The notes under the pieces were generated by a model, which was not told the origin of the DNA, ran no database searches, and saw only the letters and a list, made by a program, of their open reading frames with translations. From the NCBI GenBank assembly GCA_020444415.1, contig JAHLLA010000001.1:310001-374000 (forward strand): a stretch of DNA of 64,000 nt, read 5' to 3'. Below, one piece after another: positions 17,243-26,826 of the stretch. Source of the stretch: Bacteroidota bacterium. Its GTDB lineage: Bacteria; Bacteroidota; Bacteroidia; Bacteroidales; F082. Numbering within the stretch: position 1 is the first letter of the stretch; each line of letters starts with the position of its first letter. Made by a program: the position numbers and the translations under genes.

Positions 17243-18520
17243 ATGCTGCAACTACATTTCATCAGGGATAACAAGGATTATGTCATTGAAAGATTGAGCA
17301 TCAAGAATTTTGATGCCGCTGAATTAGTAGAAGAAATAATCAGCTTGGATAATGATCGCAGGTCTACCCAGAAAAATCTGGATGACAATTTGGCAATGTC
17401 TAACCAACTGTCAAAAGAAATTGGCAATTTATTTAAGGAAGGGAAGAAAAGTGAGGCTGAAGAAGTAAGAAAAAAATCTACTGAATTAAAAAGTGTAGTT
17501 AAAGATCTTGAGCAAACCCTTCAACAAATCGAAAAATCGCTGAACGAAAAACTGGTAGAGCTGCCGAACCTGCCACATGAAAGTGTAAAGGCAGGAAAAT
17601 CAGAAAACGATAATGAAATTGTTTACGAAGAGGGTGAGATTCCAATGTTGGCAGAAAATGCGCTCCCTCACTGGGAATTGGCTTCTAAATATGACATCAT
17701 TGATTTCGACTTGGGTAGCAAAGTAACCGGAGCCGGTTTTCCATTTTATAAAGGCAAAGGGGCCCGTTTGCAGCGCGCACTTATCAACTTTTTCCTGGAC
17801 GAAGCACTCAAACAGGATTATATAGAATATCAGCCACCCTTACTCATTAATGAAGATTCGGGTTTCGGAACAGGCCAACTGCCAGACAAGGAAGGCCAAA
17901 TGTATTTTGTAGGTGAAGACAAGCTATACCTGATTCCGACCGCGGAAGTGCCCATTACGAATATTTACCGCAATGTCATTTTAAAAGAAGATGATCTGCC
18001 CATTAAGAATGTAGCCTACTCCAACTGCTTCAGGCGCGAAGCAGGTTCATACGGTAAGGATGTAAGAGGATTGAACCGGCTGCATCAATTCGACAAGGTG
18101 GAAATCGTGCAGATTTCAACTCCAGAGAAATCGTATGAAATCCTGGAAGAAATGAAAGCACATGTGTCAGCATTGTTGAGAAAATTAGAACTGCCATTTC
18201 GTATTCTAAGGCTTTGTGGTGGAGATGTAAGTTTCGCATCAGCCTTAACATACGATTTTGAAGTATATTCAGCAGCTCAAAAACGCTGGCTTGAAGTCAG
18301 TTCGGTTTCCAATTTCGAAAATTTCCAGTCCAATCGGATGAAATTGCGCTATAAATCGAAGGAAGGCAAATCCATTTTGGCGCATACGCTGAACGGTAGC
18401 GCACTGGCACTGCCGCGCATTGTAGCGGCCATGCTTGAAAACAATCAATCTTCCGAAGGTATCGCGATTCCTGAATTGTTAAGAAATTACACGGGGTTTG
18501 AAAAAATTGATGCGTTATGA
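17243..18520 (+). CDS. serS: Seryl-tRNA synthetase
   Basis: A class II synthetase of 425 residues. The N-terminal coiled-coil arm that grips the long variable arm of tRNA-Ser runs from about 25 to 105. The catalytic core carries motif 2 (NCFRREAGSYGKDVRGL, about 260) and motif 3 (NGSALALPRIVAAMLEN, about 390). Length and motifs match the family closely. The stop codon overlaps the next gene start as ATGA, so a lipoprotein gene and then a TPR gene are in the same transcript. This operon arrangement couples translation of an essential gene to two envelope proteins of unknown function. Confidence 0.97.
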   Translation: MLQLHFIRDNKDYVIERLSIKNFDAAELVEEIISLDNDRRSTQKNLDDNLAMSNQLSKEIGNLFKEGKKSEAEEVRKKSTELKSVVKDLEQTLQQIEKSLNEKLVELPNLPHESVKAGKSENDNEIVYEEGEIPMLAENALPHWELASKYDIIDFDLGSKVTGAGFPFYKGKGARLQRALINFFLDEALKQDYIEYQPPLLINEDSGFGTGQLPDKEGQMYFVGEDKLYLIPTAEVPITNIYRNVILKEDDLPIKNVAYSNCFRREAGSYGKDVRGLNRLHQFDKVEIVQISTPEKSYEILEEMKAHVSALLRKLELPFRILRLCGGDVSFASALTYDFEVYSAAQKRWLEVSSVSNFENFQSNRMKLRYKSKEGKSILAHTLNGSALALPRIVAAMLENNQSSEGIAIPELLRNYTGFEKIDAL

Positions 18521-19032
18521 GACTCCATATATTGTCTTCATTGATTCTGTTCATATTTATGGCCTCATGCACTGTAAGTGAAAAAGAACAGGCTTATATT
18601 GATAAAATTGATCAACTGGAACAATCTCTTGATTCTGCTTCAAAACAATATTTCGCTATCGATACCGTACGACTTTTTGAAGCCTATGATCTCATAAATA
18701 TGAATCTTTCACGTTTAAGTAGCATGGACATCCTTATTACTGATAGCGTCAAGATGTATGCTTTCATGCAGAAAACATTTAAAAAGTTTATTCACGAACA
18801 TCCACTCATTTTTGATGAACTACAATATTCAAACAACCAATTGCGAACTTTGAAAAAAGATATCAGAAGAGGAAGAATGACGGAGGAAGAAATGGAAAAA
18901 TATTATTTTGAAGAAATGGAGGGAGTAAGTTCCCTACGAAGCAAAATGGAATACAATGTACAACATATAGAACACCAATTACAATCATTTGAACAACTCA
19001 ACGAAAAAGTGGAGATGATCATTTCCAGTTAG
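18517..19032 (+). CDS. Predicted lipoprotein with coiled-coil character
   Basis: A 171-residue protein whose N-terminus (MRLHILSSLILFIFMASC) is a lipoprotein signal with Cys18 as the probable lipidated residue. The rest is polar and helical, with heptad-like stretches at about 25-45 and 120-165, suggesting a coiled coil on the periplasmic face. I do not recognise a family. The ATG overlaps the serS stop (ATGA), and the TPR gene follows 13 bases later, so all three are probably co-transcribed. It could be a partner of the TPR protein, but that is only suggested by position. Confidence 0.72.
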   Translation: MRLHILSSLILFIFMASCTVSEKEQAYIDKIDQLEQSLDSASKQYFAIDTVRLFEAYDLINMNLSRLSSMDILITDSVKMYAFMQKTFKKFIHEHPLIFDELQYSNNQLRTLKKDIRRGRMTEEEMEKYYFEEMEGVSSLRSKMEYNVQHIEHQLQSFEQLNEKVEMIISS

Positions 19033-19045
19033 ACAGCAAATAAAT

Positions 19046-20920
19046 ATGAAACACCTGACAAAGTCATATTACGTATGGGTACTTATTCCCTTATTTTTAT
19101 TCTCTTTTCAGGGTATAATCCTGGCACAAAATCCCCAGGTACGAACAATTAGTCAGCAGCAAAAGGATCCACCCGCCAAAGAACAACTGGCACGGGAATA
19201 TTATAAAAATAAGGATTATGAAAAAGCAGCCGAATTATTCAGCCAATTATATGAAAAAGCCCCGTCAAGCCAGTATTATATTTACTATTTCAATTGTTTG
19301 CTCTATTTAAAAGACTACAAAACCGCCGAAAAGCTGGTTAAGAAACAAAGGAAACTTTCATCCGGTGTCAGGTATGATATTGACCAGGCTTATGTGTATG
19401 ACCTTCAAGGCGAATCGCGCAAAGCACAAAACATCATTTATAAATTAATGGACGAGGTTCCTGATGACCCGAACCGGATCAGGCAACTGGCCATCCAGCT
19501 TCAGGCCAAAGGTTATTACAACCAGGCTTTAGAAGTATATACCACGGCTCAAAGCATGGGTGCAGGTTATAATTATTTTATTGAAATGGCCAATGTTTAT
19601 CAGTATAGTGGTGAATATGAAAAAATGTTCGATGCGTATTTATCGCATCTGGAAATGAATCCTGCCGAGATACAAATGATTAAAAACAGGCTTCAAAATC
19701 TGACAAGGATTGACGTTGACGACAATATGTCGCAAATCCTGAGAACTAAACTACTGGAGCGCGCACAATCTGACCCGGATAATATGGTTTTTGCGGAAAT
19801 GCTGATGTGGTATTCGTTACAGGTAAAAGATTTCGATATGGCTTTCAGGCAAGCCAGGGCGATGGATTTGCGTTTCGGCGATCGCGACGAAGAATTGCTG
19901 AGCCTTGCAGAAATAGCACTCTCCAACAAGGACTATGATATGGCCGAAAAGTCGTATAATTATGTAAAGGAGAAAAAATTTGACACACCCTATTATTTCG
20001 AAAGCTACGATGGTTACTACAACACGCTGGTTTTAAAAGCTGAAGGAAATCCACAGACAGATATTAAAGCGTATAAAGACCTAAAAAAAACAGGGTTAAA
20101 AGCCATTGAAGAATTAGGTTTAAACAGCCTGACCATCCAGATCGCAGAAAACCTTGGCAGGGTGATGGCCTATCATTTGGGAGATTATGAAGAAGCAATC
20201 GACTTACTTGAAAGGGCGGCAGTCATCGAACCGATGAAACCCGATGATAAGGCAAATATAAAACTCCTGTATGCGGATGTATTGATGATACAAAACAAGG
20301 TTTGGGATGCCAGCCTGTTATATTCCCAAATTGAATCGGAAATGAAACATGAGCCCATCGGGCATGAGGCCAAACTACGCAACGCCAAACTTTTCTATTA
20401 CAAAGGGGAATATGCCTGGGCTCAAACCCGCCTGGATGTGCTCAAATCGGCCACCTCAAAATTAATTGCCAATGATGCCATGGAATTATCCCTATTCATT
20501 GGAGATATTTATGAAGAAGACACCATGGGTTTTACATTGCGCATGTTTGGCACATCCGATTTACTTTTCAGTCAATTACAGTATGACTCTGCCCTTATTT
20601 GGCTTGATAAAATAGAGGAATTCCCCAGTGGCCCTAACAGTTCCGAGTACGTCATTTATAAAAAAGCCGTAATTTTTACAGCCAAAAATGATTTTGATGC
20701 TGCTGATTCGCTTTATACGAAATTATACACCAATTACCCCGAAAGCATTAAAGCTGATAATGCCATTTTTCAGAGTGCCGAGTTAAACCGGCTCTACCTG
20801 AATAACGAAGAAAAAGCCATGGAACTGTACCTGCTTTTAATGACGGATTATCCTGACAGTATGTATTCTGGAGAGTCAAGAGTTAAATACCGGGCCATCA
20901 GAGAAAAAAACCTTTCCTAA
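19046..20920 (+). CDS. Secreted tetratricopeptide-repeat protein
   Basis: A 624-residue protein with an N-terminal signal peptide (hydrophobic core about 8-27, ending LAQ). Helical TPR-like units fill most of the rest; examples are EYYKNKDYEKAAELFSQLYE near 50, NQALEVYTTAQSMG near 155, DYEEAIDLLERAAVIEP near 375 and EEKAMELYLLLMTDYPDS near the end. Such proteins are scaffolds in the periplasm or on the outer membrane. The C-terminal TPR pair looks like the tol-pal/YbgF and BamD type that handles envelope assembly, but no specific family was identified. It is the third gene of the serS operon. Confidence 0.82.
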   Translation: MKHLTKSYYVWVLIPLFLFSFQGIILAQNPQVRTISQQQKDPPAKEQLAREYYKNKDYEKAAELFSQLYEKAPSSQYYIYYFNCLLYLKDYKTAEKLVKKQRKLSSGVRYDIDQAYVYDLQGESRKAQNIIYKLMDEVPDDPNRIRQLAIQLQAKGYYNQALEVYTTAQSMGAGYNYFIEMANVYQYSGEYEKMFDAYLSHLEMNPAEIQMIKNRLQNLTRIDVDDNMSQILRTKLLERAQSDPDNMVFAEMLMWYSLQVKDFDMAFRQARAMDLRFGDRDEELLSLAEIALSNKDYDMAEKSYNYVKEKKFDTPYYFESYDGYYNTLVLKAEGNPQTDIKAYKDLKKTGLKAIEELGLNSLTIQIAENLGRVMAYHLGDYEEAIDLLERAAVIEPMKPDDKANIKLLYADVLMIQNKVWDASLLYSQIESEMKHEPIGHEAKLRNAKLFYYKGEYAWAQTRLDVLKSATSKLIANDAMELSLFIGDIYEEDTMGFTLRMFGTSDLLFSQLQYDSALIWLDKIEEFPSGPNSSEYVIYKKAVIFTAKNDFDAADSLYTKLYTNYPESIKADNAIFQSAELNRLYLNNEEKAMELYLLLMTDYPDSMYSGESRVKYRAIREKNLS

Positions 20921-20922
20921 AC

Positions 20923-20953
20923 TTGAAATTCATCCCCGGATGTAGTAAATTTG
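20923..20953 (+). promoter_or_regulatory. Promoter TTG-N20-TAAATTTG
   Basis: TTG at 20923-20925 and TAAATTTG at 20946-20953 are 20 bases apart, a good match to the Bacteroidota primary-sigma promoter. It lies 37 bases before the cytidylate kinase-like gene. Confidence 0.6.
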
Positions 20954-20990
20954 TTAAGGGTACATAAATTATTCACCTAAGCGCTTAACC

Positions 20991-21665
20991 ATGGCTTATA
21001 ACCTGCAATCTTATTTTGAAATGCGTTTTACAGGCGCCCGGGCTGCTCCTGTTACAAAGAGTGCTTTCATCACCTTTTCTCGCGAAACCGGTTGTAATGG
21101 CACTGGCATTGCGGTCGATTTGGTAAAAGCTTTAAAAGCCGAAGGCCATTCATGGACTTTTATGAACAAAGAAGTACTTGAAGAAGCAGCCAACAAACTT
21201 CGTGTTGATCCTTCACGAATTAAATACGTTTTTGAAAATAGGAAAAAAACACACGTTGATGAAGTCTTGTCGGCATTATCAAGTAAATACTATAAAAGTG
21301 ACAAGAAAGTACGTAAAACCATTACGGAAGTGATCCGTCATTATGCTGCCCTGGGTAATATCATCATAGTTGGCCGGGCCGGGGTTGCCACAACCTCCGA
21401 TCTGCAAGGTGGCCTTCACATTCGATTTACCGCACCTTATGAGTGGCGGCTTAATGCACTTAGAAAAAGAAATGAATTTAAAAATGAAGATGTAGCGGCA
21501 TTCATCAAAAAACATGACGTAAAGAAAAGAATGCTGATCGAAGATTTTTGTGGTAAAGAATTACATCAGGTTCAATTTGACCTGATGCTGAATTGTGCTG
21601 CTTTCACAAGGCAACAAATAATAACCATGATGATTGAGGCCATGAAATGTAAAAATATGATATAA
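20991..21665 (+). CDS. Cytidylate kinase-like family protein
   Basis: A 224-residue P-loop-type protein. The region FITFSRETGCNGTGIAVDLVKAL (about 28-50) aligns with the nucleotide-binding start of the cytidylate kinase-like family (PF13189), where the Walker A is degenerate. IIIVGRAGVATTS near 123 and RFTAPYEWRLNALRKRN near 142 match its middle and lid. Members often occur in Bacteroidota and in gut anaerobes; their substrate is not established, and a true CMP kinase would be expected elsewhere in the genome. The gene has its own promoter and no operon partner. Confidence 0.82.
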   Translation: MAYNLQSYFEMRFTGARAAPVTKSAFITFSRETGCNGTGIAVDLVKALKAEGHSWTFMNKEVLEEAANKLRVDPSRIKYVFENRKKTHVDEVLSALSSKYYKSDKKVRKTITEVIRHYAALGNIIIVGRAGVATTSDLQGGLHIRFTAPYEWRLNALRKRNEFKNEDVAAFIKKHDVKKRMLIEDFCGKELHQVQFDLMLNCAAFTRQQIITMMIEAMKCKNMI

Positions 21666-21707
21666 GAATTTAACGGGCCCTTTTTACGTCCTGCGAAATT
21701 ATTATTG

Positions 21708-21715
21708 TACATTTG
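21708..21715 (+). promoter_or_regulatory. -7 box TACATTTG before a lipoprotein gene
   Basis: A perfect TAnnTTTG match 38 bases before the ATG at 21754. No clear -33 TTG was found. Confidence 0.4.
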
Positions 21716-21753
21716 GCATTTGAAAATATGTCAGTTTTAGAGTGATCGCGACC

Positions 21754-22749
21754 ATGAAAAAAACAATTATTTTATTCACACTTATCGTTTCGGGTATTTT
21801 CCTTTTAATCCGTTGCAGCAACGAGGTTGACCTGTATGCCGATTATAAAGACATAACCATTGTATACAGTGTGCTGGATGTCGGCGATGATACTGCCTGG
21901 GTAAAAATAACGAAAGCATTTTCAGGTCCCGGAAACGCGTTGTCCATTGCCCACAATCCTGACTCAAGCAATTACCCTTATAAACTTCATGCTACCTTGG
22001 ATGGCAAAGTAAATAATAATGATCTTCCACCTATTGTGCTTGATACCATAACCATTTATCATAAGTTGGAAGGTGATTCTATCTTTTATTATCCTAAACA
22101 ACTTATGTACTTTACGGCAGAACCTTTAAATGTGGATGCTACCTATACCTTAAATATTGTAAATAAGGATAAAACAACCTCTGCCGTTTCACCATTGATT
22201 GCCGGTTTTACAATTACATACCCGTTTAACACCATGGATTTCATGTTCGATCATGAAATAAAATGGAATTCCGTTAAAAATGCCAAAAGATATGAAGTAA
22301 CAACCATATTCAATTACAAAGAGTTTTTGCCAGGTACATATCAGGATACACTTGATCTCAGTATACAACTGGAATCATTGTATGCCAACCCGGTTGTCGA
22401 ATCAAAAGATGCAGAAGGAGGCGACAACATGGAACTTCCATACACGGGTGAAAATTTCTTTAGCGAACTTGATAATAATCTTGAAAAAATTCCCAATATT
22501 CAACGTTGGTCGGGACCAATTGATGTCATTATCAGTGCGGGTTCCGAAGTATTGCATTACTATATTGAAATAAATGATGCAACCGCGGGATCACTGTTAC
22601 AGGAACTACCAAATTACAGCAATGTCAGTAATGGTACCGGTATCTTTGCATCGCGTCATGATGTTGTGAAATCAACAAGACTATCCGGTGCTACCGAACG
22701 AACACTTGTAGAAGAATCCAACCTGGGGTTCAGGTACAAAACAGAATAA
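21754..22749 (+). CDS. Predicted lipoprotein of unknown function
   Basis: A 331-residue lipoprotein starting at the ATG at 21754 (MKKTIILFTL); a GTG four codons upstream would only lengthen the signal. The lipobox ends LLIRC with Cys22 as the probable lipid-attachment residue. The mature part is rich in beta-strand-type sequence, and the end (NGTGIFASRHDV) is reminiscent of the DUF4249-type lipoproteins of Bacteroidota, but I cannot confirm membership. It probably faces the periplasm or the cell surface. It stands alone between the kinase-like gene and dnaK. Confidence 0.75.
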   Translation: MKKTIILFTLIVSGIFLLIRCSNEVDLYADYKDITIVYSVLDVGDDTAWVKITKAFSGPGNALSIAHNPDSSNYPYKLHATLDGKVNNNDLPPIVLDTITIYHKLEGDSIFYYPKQLMYFTAEPLNVDATYTLNIVNKDKTTSAVSPLIAGFTITYPFNTMDFMFDHEIKWNSVKNAKRYEVTTIFNYKEFLPGTYQDTLDLSIQLESLYANPVVESKDAEGGDNMELPYTGENFFSELDNNLEKIPNIQRWSGPIDVIISAGSEVLHYYIEINDATAGSLLQELPNYSNVSNGTGIFASRHDVVKSTRLSGATERTLVEESNLGFRYKTE

Positions 22750-22934
22750 CCGTTACCCAATAATTCGACAAGCTTATATTTCATCTGGCAAGTTGAAACA
22801 ATTAACGTAACGAAACTGTCTTTTTGTCACCAATTTTCCATTTACTTTCCATTGCCGTCCTTTGGCATAATGATTGACGATCACTTTTCAAATAAAAAAA
22901 TAGTCATTGAAAAAATTTAGAAAGGACACATAAT

Positions 22935-24851
22935 ATGGGAAAAATAATTGGAATCGACTTGGGAACTACAAACTCATGTGTTGCTGTAATGGAAGGTAAC
23001 GAACCGGTTGTTATTTCAAATAACGAAGGCCGCCGTACCACTCCATCAATTGTAGCATTTACCGAAAATGGTGAGCGAAAAGTGGGTGACCCCGCTAAAA
23101 GGCAAGCCATCACCAATCCAACTAAAACGGTTTCTTCAATAAAGCGTTTTATGGGGAATAAGTTCTCTGAAGTTGATAAAGAAGCCAAAAGGGTACCTTA
23201 CAAAGTGGTGAAAGGTGATAATGATACACCACGTGTAAAAATTGACGACCGCTTGTACACCCCGCAGGAAATTTCTGCCATGGTTTTACAAAAAATGAAA
23301 AAAACTGCCGAAGATTACCTCGGACAAACAGTTAACGAAGCCGTAATTACGGTACCGGCCTATTTTAACGATTCACAACGACAGGCTACAAAAGAAGCCG
23401 GAGAAATTGCCGGGTTAACAGTTAAAAGAATTATTAACGAGCCTACAGCCGCCGCATTGGCATACGGACTGGACAAAAAGGAACACGATGGTAAGATCGC
23501 TGTATTCGACCTGGGTGGTGGTACTTTTGACATCTCCATCCTTGAATTGGGAGATGGTGTTTTTGAAGTAAAATCAACCAACGGAAACACCCACCTTGGT
23601 GGTGATGATTTTGATGGTGTATTGATTGACTGGTTGGCTGATGAATTCAAAAAAGATGAAGGTCTGGATTTAAGAAAAGATCCAATGGCACTGCAACGTT
23701 TGAAAGAAGCCGCAGAAAAAGCTAAAATTGAATTATCAAGCTCATCAGAAACAGAGATTAATCTGCCGTATATCATGCCGGTTGATGGTGTACCTAAACA
23801 CCTGGTTCGCAAGTTAACCCGCTCAAAATTTGAGCAGTTAACCGATTCATTGATCCAGGCAACGATTGCACCATGTAAAGCAGCGCTGAAAGATGCCGGT
23901 TTAACAGCATCTGATATTGACGACGTTATACTTGTTGGAGGTTCAACTCGTATACCTGCCATCCAGAAAGTGGTTCAGGATTTCTTCGGAAAAGAACCTT
24001 CAAAAGGCGTAAATCCCGATGAGGTTGTAGCTATTGGTGCCGCTATACAAGGTGGCGTTTTAACCGGTGAAGTAAAAGATGTGTTGTTACTTGACGTAAC
24101 CCCGCTGTCATTGGGCATAGAAACCTTAGGTGGTGTAATGACCAAACTGATTGAGTCAAATACAACCATCCCTACAAAAAAATCAGAAACTTTTTCTACG
24201 GCTGCTGATAACCAACCATCCGTTGAAATACATGTACTACAGGGCGAAAGGCCTATGGCCAATCAAAACAAGAGTATTGGTAAGTTCCATCTTGACGGCA
24301 TACCACCATCACCTAGAGGCGTACCTCAAATTGAGGTAACTTTTGATATCGACTCGAATGGTATCCTGCATGTAAATGCAAAAGACAAAGCAACAGGTAA
24401 ATCTCAAAGTATCCGTATCGAGGCTTCTTCAGGATTATCGGAAGAAGAGATCGAAAAAATGAAGAATGAAGCAGAAGCACATGCTGAAGAAGATAAAAAA
24501 GCGAAAGAAAAAATCGATAAGTTGAATAGTGCTGATGCCATGATTTTCCAGACAGAGAAGCAAATTAAAGAGTACGGAGATAAATTACCTGCTGATAAAA
24601 AAGCAGAAATTGAAAGCGCGTTGGAAGAATTGAAAACCGCTCATAAAGGACAGGATATTCCTGCCATTGATGCGGCCATGGAGAAGATGAACAGCATTTG
24701 GCAACAAGCCAGCCAGGATATGTATAAAGATGCTGGTGGCCAAACCCCTCCGGAAGGCGGAACAGGTAATGCTGGTGATGGCGATTCTTCGGGCGGTGAT
24801 GACGGTGAAGTAACCGATGTTGACTTCGAAGAACTAGACGACAAAAAATAA
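22935..24851 (+). CDS. dnaK: Molecular chaperone DnaK (Hsp70)
   Basis: A 638-residue Hsp70, the same length as E. coli DnaK. The nucleotide-binding domain shows all three signatures: [12 protein letters not shown] at the start, [14 protein letters not shown] near 192, and [17 protein letters not shown] near 332. The linker [13 protein letters not shown] near 385 leads to the substrate-binding domain, and a Gly-rich tail ends [10 protein letters not shown]. It refolds proteins in the cytoplasm with DnaJ and GrpE, which are not in this window. The gene stands alone with its own terminator; no CIRCE operator was found upstream. Confidence 0.98.
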   Translation: MGKIIGIDLGTTNSCVAVMEGNEPVVISNNEGRRTTPSIVAFTENGERKVGDPAKRQAITNPTKTVSSIKRFMGNKFSEVDKEAKRVPYKVVKGDNDTPRVKIDDRLYTPQEISAMVLQKMKKTAEDYLGQTVNEAVITVPAYFNDSQRQATKEAGEIAGLTVKRIINEPTAAALAYGLDKKEHDGKIAVFDLGGGTFDISILELGDGVFEVKSTNGNTHLGGDDFDGVLIDWLADEFKKDEGLDLRKDPMALQRLKEAAEKAKIELSSSSETEINLPYIMPVDGVPKHLVRKLTRSKFEQLTDSLIQATIAPCKAALKDAGLTASDIDDVILVGGSTRIPAIQKVVQDFFGKEPSKGVNPDEVVAIGAAIQGGVLTGEVKDVLLLDVTPLSLGIETLGGVMTKLIESNTTIPTKKSETFSTAADNQPSVEIHVLQGERPMANQNKSIGKFHLDGIPPSPRGVPQIEVTFDIDSNGILHVNAKDKATGKSQSIRIEASSGLSEEEIEKMKNEAEAHAEEDKKAKEKIDKLNSADAMIFQTEKQIKEYGDKLPADKKAEIESALEELKTAHKGQDIPAIDAAMEKMNSIWQQASQDMYKDAGGQTPPEGGTGNAGDGDSSGGDDGEVTDVDFEELDDKK

Positions 24852-24868
24852 ACCGAATCATAATTTAC

Positions 24869-24898
24869 AAAGGCAGTCTGAAAGGGCTGCCTTTTTTT
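24869..24898 (+). terminator. Intrinsic terminator after dnaK
   Basis: AAAGGCAG (24869-24876) pairs with CTGCCTTT (24887-24894) around a 10-base loop and is followed by a T-run. Confidence 0.9.
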
Positions 24899-25012
24899 GT
24901 TGACTAATTCTGAAAAGTTTCCTTCAAATTTACTACATGACAACAGCAATTTATACTACTTTAGTATCCCTTATTTTGAATATTCAATTTTTTACAAATT
25001 AAAAATAATACT

Positions 25013-26698
25013 ATGATGAAAAATTTACTTTTAGTATGGGCCTTCAGTGCCATTTCCCTGCTCACTTTTGGACAAAACGCATGGATCAATGAGTTTCATT
25101 ACGATAATGAAGGTACCGACATGAATGAATTTATTGAAATCGTTATTGAAGATGCAGGATCATACACATTAAGCGATTTTGCGGTGACACTTTATAATGG
25201 TAATAACAGTGGAAGTTATGATACCAAAACATTGGATCAGTTTACAGTAGGAGCCACCACAGACGGCTTTACTTTTTATTACTATGATTATCCTGAAAAC
25301 GGAATTCAGAACGGTGAATCTGATGGAATCTGTTTATCATATGCCGGCACACTGATACCCGGACAGTTTTTAAGTTATGAAGGTACACTGACAGCAGCAG
25401 ATGGTCCGGCAATTGGAATAACTTCAACTGACATTGGCGTAAGTGAATCAAGCGCAACTACTGCTGACCAATCCTTGCAATTATCAGGCACCGGAACACA
25501 ATATGGCGACTTTGTATGGCAGGAACCCGCTATGAACACAAAAGGCGATTTAAATAATGATCAGTCATTCGATACTTTTGTACCTGACCCTGAACCTACC
25601 AATTATCCTACTGATTTTTTAGCCGAATCAGTAGGTATGAAGATCGAATTAACATGGACAGACGCCGCAGGAGAACAGCTACCTGCCGGGTATCTCGTGT
25701 TAGGTAGAATAGCTGATGCTGCTCCACCTGCTCCCATTGATGGCACACCTGTTCCAAACGATACCGATTTTTCAAATGGAGAAGTCGCTTTAAATGTGCC
25801 TTTTGGAGTAGAAACTTGTTCTTTTATGGTTGACGCTAACACACCTTATAATTTCAGGATCTATCCTTACACAAATGCGGGTATCAACATTGACTATAAA
25901 ACAGATGGGAATGTGCCTTTGGTCGAAGTCATAAGTCACGAATATATGATCATCAGTGAAGAAAATTTCGACGATACCACCAGCACCTGGACCTGGACAC
26001 CTTATAATGTAATTGGTGCGCAGGAATGGGAATGGGCAAGCGATTTCGGTAATCCTCCAGGATGTGCTGTAATGAATGGCTATGATGGTGGTGCCAATCC
26101 AAACGAAGACTGGTTGATCTCGCCACCCTTTGACTTGTTTACATTTAATGAAGTGAGATTTAATTTTGACCATGCAAGAAATTACGCTACCAACGATGGA
26201 TTATCTGTATTGGTTTCTAATGATTATGATGGTACAAGTGATCCCTCCACTAATGGAACCTGGAATGATCTTACATCTATGTTCATGTTTCCCGAACAGG
26301 GTAGTTGGAATTTTGTTCCTGCCGGCGATGCAGATTTTACCCCATACGCAGGTATGAATACGTATCTCGCATTCCGTTACATTAGCACAAGCTCGGATGC
26401 AGCAACATGGGAAGTTGATAATGCGGTTATTTATGGTGTATATTATGTTAGTATTGATGAAATGGAAGAAACCAACATTCAGATCTATCCGAACCCAGCA
26501 ACCAATATGCTAACGGTGAATTGTGAAGACAAGGGTCATATTAGGGTTATTAGCCTGGCAGGTCAGCTCATGATGCAAACGACAGCCATTAAAGGTACGA
26601 ACAGATTCATTGTAGAACATTTGAACCCTGGTTTGTACATGCTGCAATTTACAAATGAAGCTGGTGCTACCGGCACCCAAAAACTAATGATCAAGTAG
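25013..26698 (+). CDS. Secreted T9SS cargo protein with choice-of-anchor J domain
   Basis: A 561-residue exported protein. An N-terminal signal peptide ends near LTFGQ. The first part (WINEFHYDNEGTDMNEFIEI, about 24-43) resembles a lamin-tail-like beta sandwich often found in secreted Bacteroidota proteins. About residues 310-475 form a choice-of-anchor J domain (ENFDDTTSTWTW, EDWLISPPFDL, WEVDNAVIYG). The last 80 residues are a T9SS type A sorting domain (IQIYPNPATNMLTV, GLYMLQF, GTQKLMIK). No catalytic motif is visible; adhesion or polysaccharide binding is possible. Single-gene transcription unit with a strong terminator. Confidence 0.88.
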   Translation: MMKNLLLVWAFSAISLLTFGQNAWINEFHYDNEGTDMNEFIEIVIEDAGSYTLSDFAVTLYNGNNSGSYDTKTLDQFTVGATTDGFTFYYYDYPENGIQNGESDGICLSYAGTLIPGQFLSYEGTLTAADGPAIGITSTDIGVSESSATTADQSLQLSGTGTQYGDFVWQEPAMNTKGDLNNDQSFDTFVPDPEPTNYPTDFLAESVGMKIELTWTDAAGEQLPAGYLVLGRIADAAPPAPIDGTPVPNDTDFSNGEVALNVPFGVETCSFMVDANTPYNFRIYPYTNAGINIDYKTDGNVPLVEVISHEYMIISEENFDDTTSTWTWTPYNVIGAQEWEWASDFGNPPGCAVMNGYDGGANPNEDWLISPPFDLFTFNEVRFNFDHARNYATNDGLSVLVSNDYDGTSDPSTNGTWNDLTSMFMFPEQGSWNFVPAGDADFTPYAGMNTYLAFRYISTSSDAATWEVDNAVIYGVYYVSIDEMEETNIQIYPNPATNMLTVNCEDKGHIRVISLAGQLMMQTTAIKGTNRFIVEHLNPGLYMLQFTNEAGATGTQKLMIK

Positions 26699-26714
26699 TA
26701 CATTCATTGAATAT

Positions 26715-26755
26715 AAAAAAGATCCTGCCGGCATTAAAAGTTGGCAGGATTTTTT
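26715..26755 (+). terminator. Intrinsic terminator
   Basis: ATCCTGCC (26722-26729) pairs with GGCAGGAT (26743-26750) and is flanked by an A-run on one side and a T-run on the other. Confidence 0.9.
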
Positions 26756-26826
26756 CTTTATTTTTATACGCTTTCGTTCCACTTGTAACTATACTTTTTT
26801 AACATGATTTCCGTTATTTACTTCGT

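Noticed and set aside
23360-23962. 200-codon open frame antisense to dnaK
   Set aside because: dnaK genes commonly carry long antisense frames because of codon bias; the translation has no family likeness and dnaK itself is intact.
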